A DNA stretch of 40,257 nucleotides, taken from NCBI GenBank assembly GCA_023230565.1, contig JALNXD010000029.1, forward strand, positions 1-40,257, given 5' to 3'. Shown here in pieces: positions 8,898 to 16,410 of the stretch. The stretch's first letter is position 1; each line of letters begins with the position of its first letter. The DNA comes from Syntrophales bacterium. Lineage in GTDB: Bacteria > Desulfobacterota > Syntrophia > Syntrophales > UBA2210. A model generated the notes under the pieces. That model was not told the DNA's origin, did not search any database, and worked only from the letters and a program-made list of their open reading frames with translations. A program made the position numbers and the translations under genes.

Positions 8898-9294
8898 TAC
8901 TCATATCCTTTTTTCCGCTGGAACTTCCAAGAGTGGAAATATTCGAAGTCAAAAGGGACAGATATTCGGAAAATGGGGCATACTTTTTCTCTTCGGCATT
9001 TTTGTATTTCAGCCGGTGCCGGCTTTCCTCGCCTCCGATGTGTGCAAGCATCGTCATTCCTGCCGGGGAAAGTCCAATAACGAGCAAATGACCCATTACA
9101 TCCAGAAGAATGATACTGTTTTTGCCTCCTAGGTACCTTGACGATAGTATATCTATATCTTCCTTGCTTTTGTTTCCCGCTTTTCTGCTCATCACTTTTC
9201 TGCACAGATAAAGCGATATATATGCTGTCCCTGCAACGATAAGAAGAGCCGAAACCATCTTTAAAAAGGAAAATACCAAATCCGGAGCATCCAT
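8890..9294 (-). CDS. fliO: FliO, flagellar export assembly protein
   Basis: A 134-residue protein with one membrane segment at about 13-31 (VSALLIVAGTAYISLYLC). A cytoplasmic domain follows with the FliO pattern RYLGGKNSIILLDVMGHLLVIGLSPAGMT (positions 53-81). FliO assists assembly of the FliP ring and is the least conserved export gene. Identification is supported by size, topology, the GGKNSIILLDV...GLSP pattern, and its place between fliN and fliP. It ends inside the start of fliP (8-base overlap). Confidence 0.92.
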   Translation of the reverse strand: MDAPDLVFSFLKMVSALLIVAGTAYISLYLCRKVMSRKAGNKSKEDIDILSSRYLGGKNSIILLDVMGHLLVIGLSPAGMTMLAHIGGEESRHRLKYKNAEEKKYAPFSEYLSLLTSNISTLGSSSGKKDMSND

Positions 9295-9303
9295 TTGAAA
9301 TCC

Positions 9304-9687
9304 CTATTTCAGATTATTGATCCGCTCAGCCGGCGATACGACATCAGTAAGGCGGACTCCGAATCTCTCGTTCGCCACAACGACTTCTCCTCTGGCTATC
9401 AACCTGTTATTTACAAAAATATCCATCGGCTCACCCGCCATTTTATCCAATTCGATGACCGAACCCTGCCCCAGCTGCAGCAGGTCATTTACCAGCATCC
9501 TGCACCGGCCAAGTTCGGCCGATACTTTAAGAGGTATCTCAAGGATAAAATCAAGATTGAGGCCGCCCTTCGAAGGCGTAGAATGTTCAATTTCATCGAA
9601 CGTAACGTTATGCACTTCCCTTTGTCCATTTGAATTTTTTACTTCACTCATTGCTTCATCCCATCCAATATTTTCATCTTGATCCAT
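9304..9687 (-). CDS. fliN: FliN, flagellar motor switch protein
   Basis: A 127-residue C-ring protein. An acidic/polar N-terminus of about 50 residues precedes a SpoA domain: LDFILEIPLKVSAELGR, then LLQLGQGSVIELDKMAGEP, then VVVANERFGVRLTDVVSP. FliN forms the bottom of the C ring with FliM and docks FliH. The start overlaps the fliM 3' end by 14 bases; AGGATTT lies upstream of the ATG. Length is normal for the short FliN type. Confidence 0.97.
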   Translation of the reverse strand: MDQDENIGWDEAMSEVKNSNGQREVHNVTFDEIEHSTPSKGGLNLDFILEIPLKVSAELGRCRMLVNDLLQLGQGSVIELDKMAGEPMDIFVNNRLIARGEVVVANERFGVRLTDVVSPAERINNLK

Positions 9688-10699
9688 TTTTTAAATCCTC
9701 TCCGGTATCAGTCATTGTGCCTGAGTATATTCTTGCTATTTGAACCGACTGATTTCCTTTGTACACCCCGGGCTGACCTTTAAATTTCAGCTGCTTTTCT
9801 ACATAAATATCTATATCGTCATTAAAGTATCTATCAAAGAGAATCACATCCCCTTTTTTTAAGTTCATGATATCCCTTCCGGGAAGTTCAGTAGTCCCCA
9901 ATTCAACTGAAAGCTGTATCTCTGCACGCTTCAATTCCTCTGTAATGCGGATTGCCAATTCCTTGTCGGCTTCCAGTTTATCGCTTTGATATCCCCCCTG
10001 TAGCTTGTCCCTGATAGGTTCCAGAGTGGAATATGGAATACAGACAGTCATTCTCCCGGTAGCGAATTCCATCTCTATATCGAAGGGGATTACAACTACC
10101 GCATCATCTGCCGATACGATTTGGGCAAATTGGGGATTGGCTTCTGCTCTTTTGTATGAGATTTTCGTATTTGTGATAGGCCTCCAGGCTTCTTCAAGAT
10201 CGAAAAGAGCGCTTAATACTACCTTTTTGACAATGTTGTTCTCTATCAAGGTAAAATCGCGCCCTTCCAGTTTGAATATCTCCCGTCCTGTGCCTCCGAA
10301 GAGGAGATCTACAAGTGTGAAAATGAATTGAGATTCCACTATGAATATCATATTCCCTTTCAGAGGCTCCATTTTGAAAATGTGCATGCTCGTTGGAAAA
10401 GGAAGAGACCGCAAAAATTCTTCATACTTGATCATGTCGATTTTAGCTGAATTTACACCGACCACCTTTCTCAACATGGAGGACAGCGTAGTTCTGAATA
10501 GTCTTGCAAATTTTTCACCCGTTATTTCCAATGTGGGCATTCTCTCCCGGACAATTTTTTTATGACTTGTAAGATCGTATGAAACGGCTTTTTCTATTTC
10601 CGGGCGTACCGTCCTCCTCTCCTGTGCAGTTTCGACATCACCTTCCGAAATCCCTTTCAGAAGCGCATCAACCTCATGTTGCGATAAAATTTGAGACAT
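9674..10699 (-). CDS. fliM: FliM, flagellar motor switch protein
   Basis: A 341-residue C-ring protein. The N-terminus LSQHEVDALLKG is the CheY-phosphate binding peptide (family consensus LSQ-EIDALL). The middle domain includes VDLLFGGTGREIFKLEGRDF, whose GGxG binds FliG. The C-terminal SpoA domain includes LKKGDVILFDRYFNDDI. An intact CheY-binding peptide implies that this motor is under chemotactic control, although no che genes are in the window. It follows fliL by 28 bases. Confidence 0.98.
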   Translation of the reverse strand: MSQILSQHEVDALLKGISEGDVETAQERRTVRPEIEKAVSYDLTSHKKIVRERMPTLEITGEKFARLFRTTLSSMLRKVVGVNSAKIDMIKYEEFLRSLPFPTSMHIFKMEPLKGNMIFIVESQFIFTLVDLLFGGTGREIFKLEGRDFTLIENNIVKKVVLSALFDLEEAWRPITNTKISYKRAEANPQFAQIVSADDAVVVIPFDIEMEFATGRMTVCIPYSTLEPIRDKLQGGYQSDKLEADKELAIRITEELKRAEIQLSVELGTTELPGRDIMNLKKGDVILFDRYFNDDIDIYVEKQLKFKGQPGVYKGNQSVQIARIYSGTMTDTGEDLKNGSR

Positions 10700-10727
10700 T
10701 CTCTTTTTGCCTTTTTAAAAAGTACCG

Positions 10728-11216
10728 CTATTGGACAACAAACTCAGTAAAATATACATGTGCGATCCGTCCCTTGCTCAGATAGTTATTCAGACGAAGC
10801 GATATTTCATCTCTCAGATGCTGTTTCCCTTCAAAACCAACAATTTCTTTGTAGGATTTCGATGAAAGAAGGTCGAGAATTCCATCCATTATCTTCGGTT
10901 TCAGTATATCAAGTTCCGCCGCACATTCAGGGTTCGACAATTCTATCTGAATATTTACTTTCAAATATCGCTCTCCTTCATTATCAAGAAGGTTTACAAT
11001 AATGGAACCAAGCGACCAGAGAGCCCCGATTTGCACAGCCGGTTCTTCATTACCGTGCGAAATCGATTCAAAATAGTGCCCCAACATTTTCCATCCGAAA
11101 ACCCCACCTCCGGCAGCAATAGTAAACAGAATAAAAATTAGAATTATCTTCACGCCAAATCCGGACGTATTCTTCTTTTGGTGTTCGTGCGCCTCTGAAT
11201 TCTCTTCCGCCGTCAT
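10728..11216 (-). CDS. fliL: FliL, flagellar stator-associated protein
   Basis: About 162 residues. A polar N-terminus of about 22 residues precedes one membrane segment (VKIILIFILFTIAAGGGVFG). The periplasmic domain contains GSIIVNLLDNEGERYLKVNI and ends with LSSKSYKEIVG...LNNYLSKGRI and HVYFTEFVVQ. FliL rings surround the stator unit. The AGGAGG formed by the end of the second motB gene serves the second of two adjacent ATGs (11214-11216) better than the first (11217-11219), so I use the second. The direct overlap with the motB stop implies coupled translation with the stator gene. A divergent paralogue lies at 303-848. Confidence 0.96.
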   Translation of the reverse strand: MTAEENSEAHEHQKKNTSGFGVKIILIFILFTIAAGGGVFGWKMLGHYFESISHGNEEPAVQIGALWSLGSIIVNLLDNEGERYLKVNIQIELSNPECAAELDILKPKIMDGILDLLSSKSYKEIVGFEGKQHLRDEISLRLNNYLSKGRIAHVYFTEFVVQ

Positions 11217-11911
11217 CATTCCTCCTTGCTTTTTGAAGTAATCACCACAATCTCCACTCTTCGGTTTTTAAATTTATTAGAATCATCATGACCGCAGGCA
11301 TGCGGACGGGAATCCCCATACCCTGCTACGGACAGTCTTTCAGGTGATATCCCTCCTTCATCAATCAAAAATCTCACTATCCGGCAGGCACGTGCCGAAG
11401 ACAGCTCCCAGTTGGAAGGGAACAGGAAGGTATCGATCGGCACATCATCCGTATGGCCTTCTACCCGTATCTCCCCTTTCGACTTCTCCAGCTCTCTGCA
11501 GAGTTCCTCCAGTCCGGCGACAAAATCCTTCTCAATATCCGCTTTGCCTGATTTGAAAAGAACTCTTTCGTCCATGATAATTCTGACACCTTCCTCAATC
11601 ACCTTTGCTTCCATCACCCCTTTTTCATTAATCCGCGCTGCAAGAGCGCCCTTTTCTCTTTCTACAGGGATACCGTAACGGCGCATGGGTAGTATGAATG
11701 GATGAAAGATTTGAATATCAACCAGAGATCCTGCTTCCAGTCTCCCCATGGCATCGCTCACAGATCTGGACATTTTTTTCATTTTCGCTTCATCAAGTTT
11801 TGATAGCGAAAGTGTCAGCACAAAAAAAGTTAATAATAACGTCACCAGATCATTGAAAGTAGTGAGCCATCTTCCGGATGGTTCATTTCCTTCATTTCGG
11901 CGTCTGCCCAT
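11216..11911 (-). CDS. motB: MotB-type stator subunit with intact ion-binding Asp
   Basis: About 231 residues. The single membrane helix is RWLTTFNDLVTLLLTFFVL, with the ion-carrying Asp at residue 21 and the FF pair eight residues later. The following SLSKLDEAKMKKMSRSV segment resembles the plug region of MotS/PomB-type proteins. The OmpA-like peptidoglycan-binding domain has FKSGKADI, VEGHTDDVPI, FPSNWELSSARA and KFKNRRVEI. The start at 11909-11911 is chosen because GGGA lies about nine bases upstream and the N-terminus is then of normal length; an ATG at 11924-11926 has poor spacing. The 5' end overlaps the preceding motB-like gene by 20 bases. This is probably the conducting B subunit. 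Confidence 0.93.
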   Translation of the reverse strand: MGRRRNEGNEPSGRWLTTFNDLVTLLLTFFVLTLSLSKLDEAKMKKMSRSVSDAMGRLEAGSLVDIQIFHPFILPMRRYGIPVEREKGALAARINEKGVMEAKVIEEGVRIIMDERVLFKSGKADIEKDFVAGLEELCRELEKSKGEIRVEGHTDDVPIDTFLFPSNWELSSARACRIVRFLIDEGGISPERLSVAGYGDSRPHACGHDDSNKFKNRRVEIVVITSKSKEE

Positions 11912-12671
11912 TGTATTTTTTCCCATTTCCCGAATCGAGACCCGCTCGTTTTTCAAAGTGGCATTCAACCCTGCGGTTCTTTTTTCTGCCTTCCATTGTA
12001 TCGTTCGACGCAACCGGTCGATACTGGCCAAAGCCCATAGCGGTAATCTTATCCCTCCTGATACCTCCGGATTCTGTAAAATACCGCAGCACACGAGCTG
12101 CCCTGTAGGCAGACAATTCCCAGTTCGAAGGAAACTGGGTCGTATGTATTGGAACCGTATCAGTATGGCCTTCGATTCTTACGCAATATTCAGTATCTTT
12201 CGCAATGCGGCAAAGCCTGTCAAGACAAGGGTAAAGAGGCTGATAAATTTCCGCAGAACCTGGAGAAAATAATATATCGTCTTCAAATATCGCTTTAAAT
12301 CCTCCACATGTATTTTCAATTTTTACCGAGTTGCCAAGTCCGAGGTCGCGTATATACTTTTTGATTAGTGGTAAAGAAGGTTCGGGCTGGGTATATTCGG
12401 ATTCCATAATTTCTTTTGAGGGTCTTACGATCGATTTCCCTTTCCCTGTTTTAAATCCTTCGGCACCATACGACATGAGCCCATCCATTCCTTTTTTTGA
12501 TGTGCCTCCGAATCCTCGCATGAAATTGGTCGTTTTACCTCCGTCTATTGTCGAATACGATACAAGCATGGCAAAAAACGCAACCAGAATGAGGACCAGT
12601 GAACAGTAAATGGAGTCCCATGTGACTGCTGCAAGAACGGTTTTCTTTTTTCGCAGTGTGTGATTGAGCAT
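11892..12671 (-). CDS. MotB-like protein lacking the conserved ion-binding Asp
   Basis: A 259-residue MotB/OmpA-family protein. The membrane helix is WDSIYCSLVLILVAFFAML (18-36). Aligned without gaps to the downstream MotB on the Trp and the FF pair, the position of the essential Asp is Ser24. The peptidoglycan-binding domain is complete: FSPGSAEI, VRIEGHTDTVPI, FPSNWELSAYRA, GFGQYRPVASND and RKKNRRVE. It lies two bases after motA and overlaps the second motB. The family Asp carries H+ or Na+, so this copy is unlikely to conduct by the usual route. It may pair with the intact MotB in a mixed dimer or act as a structural or regulatory stator part. Asp19, next to the Trp, is a remote alternative. 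Confidence 0.9.
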   Translation of the reverse strand: MLNHTLRKKKTVLAAVTWDSIYCSLVLILVAFFAMLVSYSTIDGGKTTNFMRGFGGTSKKGMDGLMSYGAEGFKTGKGKSIVRPSKEIMESEYTQPEPSLPLIKKYIRDLGLGNSVKIENTCGGFKAIFEDDILFSPGSAEIYQPLYPCLDRLCRIAKDTEYCVRIEGHTDTVPIHTTQFPSNWELSAYRAARVLRYFTESGGIRRDKITAMGFGQYRPVASNDTMEGRKKNRRVECHFEKRAGLDSGNGKKYNGQTPK

Positions 12672-12673
12672 AG

Positions 12674-13435
12674 CTACACAATCGTTTTACGTTCCCCCGG
12701 TGATATGAAAGAATGCAGTTTCTGTTCCAATACTCTCGGATTATCTCCCGACTGTACAGACAGAATGCCATTGATCACCAATTCTTTCACAAGAATCTCC
12801 CTTGCGCTGCGTGTCTTCAATTTTCCGGCAATTGGAAGAAAAATCAAGTTCGAAAGAATTACTCCGTAAAAGGTGGTTATAAGCGCTACAGACATGGCTG
12901 GCCCGATCGAACTGGGATCTTCCATCTGCATGAGCATCTTAACAAGACCGATAAGAGTTCCCATCATTCCCATTGCCGGAGCGAAGTTGCCCATAGTCGT
13001 AAATATTTCCGCCCCCAGGCGATGACGATCTTCGATGGACTCGAGTTCCGTATGCATGATCTTCGAAAGTGTTCCCGGCTCTATTCCGTCTATCATTAAA
13101 TTGATGCCTTTCAAAAAGAAGGGGTCCTTGATTTCATCCAGTTTCTTTTCCAATGCCAGTATCCCCTCCCGGCGGGCCGTCTTCGACATGGTAACCAGAG
13201 TTTCTATCGCCCAGCCGGTGTTCAGATCCTTTTGAAAAAAAACCTGTTTTGCCACTTTCATTACGCCAAGCATATCGGATATTGGATAGTTAATGAGAAC
13301 GGCACCCGTTGTACCCCCTAATACAATAAGCGCCGAGGGAATATCGATAAACCAGAGGAGCCCTCCCCCCATACTCATTGCGATAATGACGAGCCCGAAA
13401 CCGCTTACAATTCCTGCAATAGTGGCGAGATCCAT
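12674..13435 (-). CDS. motA: MotA/PomA-type stator subunit
   Basis: A 253-residue protein with four membrane segments: about 5-24, 28-50, 145-168 and 176-200. The cytoplasmic loop contains ARREGILALE and the charged region that meets FliG. The torque-linked prolines sit in GNFAPAMGMMGTLIGLV and LPIAGKLKTRSA. The segment IGPAMSVALITTFYGVILSN is more like MotP/PomA than the E. coli MotA type, so Na+ use is possible but not settled. The upstream region has a good sigma-54 promoter (13470-13485), so this gene appears to head its own transcription unit, followed by two motB genes. Confidence 0.96.
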   Translation of the reverse strand: MDLATIAGIVSGFGLVIIAMSMGGGLLWFIDIPSALIVLGGTTGAVLINYPISDMLGVMKVAKQVFFQKDLNTGWAIETLVTMSKTARREGILALEKKLDEIKDPFFLKGINLMIDGIEPGTLSKIMHTELESIEDRHRLGAEIFTTMGNFAPAMGMMGTLIGLVKMLMQMEDPSSIGPAMSVALITTFYGVILSNLIFLPIAGKLKTRSAREILVKELVINGILSVQSGDNPRVLEQKLHSFISPGERKTIV

Positions 13436-13469
13436 TTAGTATTCCCGTATCAGATGTTACCGTAGAATG

Positions 13470-13485
13470 AGCAATTACCGTACCA
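13470..13485 (-). promoter_or_regulatory. Sigma-54 (-24/-12) promoter for motA and downstream genes
   Basis: On the minus strand the sequence is TGGTACGGTAATTGCT. GG and GC are separated by exactly ten bases, and it matches the sigma-54 consensus TGGCAC-N5-TTGC at nearly all conserved positions. Predicted transcription start is near 13458, about 23 bases before the motA ATG. The sigma-54 activator encoded at 26070-27506 is the likely partner. Confidence 0.8.
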
Positions 13486-13768
13486 GAGAATCAATTGCTA
13501 TGTACTGTTCGCTTTTTGAGGATCTAACCGGGCGAAGTGACGATATTTTATACGAAAGACACTCGAATATTACTATTGGCGAGTATGCGGCCTGATGCCA
13601 ACGGGAAAAAGTTTTGTCACCGGCCAATGAGAAACAGTCATTTATTTGACGGAAGGAAGGATCTGCAGTCCTTCCTCCATTGAAAAGGCACGAGTGGTTC
13701 AGTTTGAGCCGGGCAAAATCTCATGCTTTCAGACCGGGAAATCAGGCAATAATTGATTCTATGAATGA

Positions 13769-13824
13769 GGCAACGCTGCGTTCTTTCCGTTATAATGCCG
13801 GCGGCATTGCCGGCATTATAACGG
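13769..13824 (-). repeat. Dispersed repeat copy 1 with 16-bp perfect hairpin
   Basis: The perfect inverted repeat has arms at 13787-13802 and 13809-13824 (each CCGTTATAATGCCGGC or its complement) and a six-base loop. On the minus strand the inner arm continues as GCCGGCATTATAACGGAAAG, which matches the repeats near 28.85 and 33.6 kb. It starts 32 bases after the flgE stop. Confidence 0.75.
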
Positions 13825-13855
13825 GAAATCGGTATTTCTATTTTCAGGCGCCCTT

Positions 13856-15697
13856 TTATCGTTTGATATTCATTAATTCGTTCATGAGTTGATCCGTTGT
13901 GGTGACTACTTTTGCACTTGCCTGATAGGCCCTTTGAGCCGTAATCATATTTACGAATTCTGTGGCCAGATCCGTATTTGACAGCTCAAGCGAATTGGCG
14001 GTGAGCTCTCCCATTCCGGCTGTTCCCGGAGCGTTTTTAATCGCAACACCTGATGCCAGTGTTTCGCCGAAGAGATTCGATCCCATTCTTTGCAGTCCCG
14101 ATGGATTCGAAAAATCTGCAAGAACGATTCTACCCACGCTTGCAGTCTGTCCATTGGTAAAGAATCCGGTTATCACCCCGTCTGCTTGAACAGATATGCT
14201 TTTCAAAACACCCGACGCATATCCGTCATGCGTCAAGGCTTTTACCACCGATGTGCTTGCATACCCTGTCAACGCCTCTGCAGTCGAACCTGTCAAATCC
14301 CAGGTGATTTTATTTGTGCCGCTTTCTGCAACGCCAATCGTGGCTCCGTTAGACAAGGCGATTGACCGCAGCTCTATGTCGGAGGCGTCAGATGAAGCAT
14401 TGTCCAGTGAAACCTGAACATTATCTCCTTCAGTCCAGTTACCGCTCAGAGAAATCATGAGATCGGCTCCCCCTGCACCATCGAGATCGACGGCTATCAT
14501 ATCATCAATGCCTTCGTACCCCGAAGATGTAATAACTGCATTTTTATAGTCACTGTGTGCGATTGTCCAGTTCCCTGAGACTGTATCCCTTGTCAGCGAG
14601 AGAGTACCATCTTGGTAAATCTGCCCTTCATTTATAACTGCAGTGGAAGCAGTTCCGTCTGTTCTGTGATTCGAAATCGCCCCTGCAACTGCTGTCCCCG
14701 GTGTACCTGCCGCAGTAGTCACATCAAACGTATCGGCAGTAGTCCATGAACCATCGAGTGCAATGGTAATATCGGCCGTGCTTCCACCGGTTACGCTTAC
14801 TGCGAGTTCCTCGTCAGTTGCAAAGATAAGAGAAATATCGCCATACACTTCGCTTGCGACCGTCCAGGAATCGGCCGATGAACCTCTCGTCAAGGTAAAC
14901 AACCCATCCACAATATCGGAATCATTGTTAACTTCAAGTCCGGATATCGTGCCATTACTTTCATTATTTGTAGCTACTTCGGACGCAGTCCCTCTGTAGA
15001 TTTCCTCAAGTACACCACTTTCATTAAATTTCAATCCGCTGTGGCTCATGAATGGAATCTTTGCATTATCAAGAAAGGCTTGAACTCCCCAGCAGCCGTT
15101 GGCTTCAGCCTTCTGAAACTGCATTTTGAGTGTATGCGCCTGGCCCAGGGAATCAAAAATTGTCTGGGCCGCATTGAAAATGTTTCCGGATGCCGTCTGG
15201 GAATCGAGATTTGCACCGATTGAAATGCTGGTTGTCACTTCCGGATTAGATTGAATATCTTTAAGAGAAAGATCGGCTATTGAATTCGGATTGAGTCCCA
15301 GCAGGTTATACCCTTGTACGGTATACCCGTTGACATCCACCAGATTCCCCTCGCTGTCCACATGAAATGCTCCTGCTCTGGTATAGTACGTGGCCCCGTT
15401 TGAATCATTCACCATAAAAAACCCTTCGCCGTCGATAGAAAGATCGGTAGCATTGGAGGTTGTCTCAACAGAACCGCTGGAAAACTGCGTAGTAATGTCT
15501 GATACGGAAACCCCGCGTCCAATTTGCATGGCATTTGACGAACCGCCTGTCATACTCTGACTTAGAATATCTGAAAATTGGATTTTCCCGGCCCTGAACC
15601 CGACTGTGTTTACATTTGCAATATTATTTCCGATTACATCGAGCTGCTTCGTGCTTGCATTGAGCCCCGATATTCCCGCGTATAAAGAACTTGCCAT
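13856..15697 (-). CDS. flgE: FlgE, flagellar hook protein with enlarged central domain
   Basis: A 613-residue protein, against about 400 in E. coli. The N-terminus MASSLYAGISGLNASTKQLD and NNIANVNTVGFRA is the rod/hook D0 signature. The C-terminus LATEFVNMITAQRAYQASAK with TTTDQLMNELMNIKR is the matching half. Residues about 240-460 form an insertion, rich in Thr, Ser, Asp and Gly, with two related units at about 266-328 and 366-430. Each reads L(F/S)LTR...W(T)(V/I)A...(A)D(I/L)(T/M)I(A/S)L(D/S)G(S/N)WT..D. Such inserts form surface domains of the hook. The ribosome site AGGAGG is strong. flgE follows flgD by 35 bases and is followed by the largest gap of the cluster. Confidence 0.96.
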   Translation of the reverse strand: MASSLYAGISGLNASTKQLDVIGNNIANVNTVGFRAGKIQFSDILSQSMTGGSSNAMQIGRGVSVSDITTQFSSGSVETTSNATDLSIDGEGFFMVNDSNGATYYTRAGAFHVDSEGNLVDVNGYTVQGYNLLGLNPNSIADLSLKDIQSNPEVTTSISIGANLDSQTASGNIFNAAQTIFDSLGQAHTLKMQFQKAEANGCWGVQAFLDNAKIPFMSHSGLKFNESGVLEEIYRGTASEVATNNESNGTISGLEVNNDSDIVDGLFTLTRGSSADSWTVASEVYGDISLIFATDEELAVSVTGGSTADITIALDGSWTTADTFDVTTAAGTPGTAVAGAISNHRTDGTASTAVINEGQIYQDGTLSLTRDTVSGNWTIAHSDYKNAVITSSGYEGIDDMIAVDLDGAGGADLMISLSGNWTEGDNVQVSLDNASSDASDIELRSIALSNGATIGVAESGTNKITWDLTGSTAEALTGYASTSVVKALTHDGYASGVLKSISVQADGVITGFFTNGQTASVGRIVLADFSNPSGLQRMGSNLFGETLASGVAIKNAPGTAGMGELTANSLELSNTDLATEFVNMITAQRAYQASAKVVTTTDQLMNELMNIKR

Positions 15698-15732
15698 AGT
15701 TTCCTCCTGTTTAATTTTGAAATTCGATTTTT

Positions 15733-16383
15733 TTATGCACCATCCACGACTGAAACAATGCTCTCAAATGGAATTTCACTGCCACCGATATCAATACAGA
15801 CTTTATCCTCCTTGAAGGTAATACCCGATACTGCTCCTTTCAAAAATGTTTTGGTGTTAATCGAATCCCCCTCTGCATTTTCTGCCGTCACTTGAAATGA
15901 GTACTTTCCTTCGGAAATGCCGGAGCAGTCCCATCTGATCGTATGTTCTCCCTCTTCTTCTGCAGCGAGATCAAATCTCTTTACAACTTTTCCGTTCGCG
16001 TCGGTAACTTCAATGTTTCCTTTCATCGCGTCTTCTTCAAGATAATACGTGATATCCACTTCACCTCCATTCACATTCAATTCATTTCCCTGTACTTTCA
16101 CTTGTTTGCCTATGAGATCAATCGATTTCATATTATTCATTATGTGTTGTGAGGAATTGAACGTATTTACACCTTCACTTATATTGTACAGCTGCTCAAG
16201 ACTTGAAAATTGAGCCAGCTGCGACGTAAAATCAGTTCCATCCATCGGTTTGAGCGGGTCCTGATTTTTAAGTTGCGTAATGAGAAGTCTGAGAAATTCA
16301 TCTTTGCCCATTGCATTTACAGCATTGTCGCCTTGAAACGGTGCTGAAGAACCGGCAGTAACACCACTTATTGTTGCAGACAT
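15733..16383 (-). CDS. flgD: FlgD, hook cap / hook assembly protein
   Basis: A 216-residue protein. The N-terminal part has the FlgD signature GKDEFLRLLITQLKNQDPLK followed by FTSQLAQFSSLEQL (about 26-67). The C-terminal part is the FLIG-like and tudor-like region, with VTDANGKVVKRFDL and IRWDCSGISEGKYSFQV. FlgD caps the growing hook and is replaced when the hook is done. It starts 27 bases after fliK and precedes flgE, the standard fliK-flgD-flgE order. Confidence 0.97.
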   Translation of the reverse strand: MSATISGVTAGSSAPFQGDNAVNAMGKDEFLRLLITQLKNQDPLKPMDGTDFTSQLAQFSSLEQLYNISEGVNTFNSSQHIMNNMKSIDLIGKQVKVQGNELNVNGGEVDITYYLEEDAMKGNIEVTDANGKVVKRFDLAAEEEGEHTIRWDCSGISEGKYSFQVTAENAEGDSINTKTFLKGAVSGITFKEDKVCIDIGGSEIPFESIVSVVDGA

Positions 16384-16410
16384 GTAATCACCTTTCTTTT
16401 CATAAGTTTT

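Larger units (their letters stand above)
13436..13855. other. 420-base intergenic region between flgE and motA
   Basis: No supportable gene. Reading on the minus strand from flgE to motA, it holds a perfect 16-bp-arm hairpin (13787-13824) attached to one copy of the dispersed repeat. Next comes a smaller inverted repeat with 8-bp arms, AGGAAGGA/TCCTTCCT (13654-13661 and 13669-13676, loop of seven). A sigma-54-type promoter follows at 13470-13485. No U-rich run follows either stem, so they are not standard intrinsic terminators. It is the largest gap inside the flagellar cluster and probably separates two transcription units. Confidence 0.7.

Noticed and set aside
13654..13676. AGGAAGGA/TCCTTCCT stem as an intrinsic terminator
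   Set aside because: The stem is only eight base pairs and is followed by no U-run on either strand.
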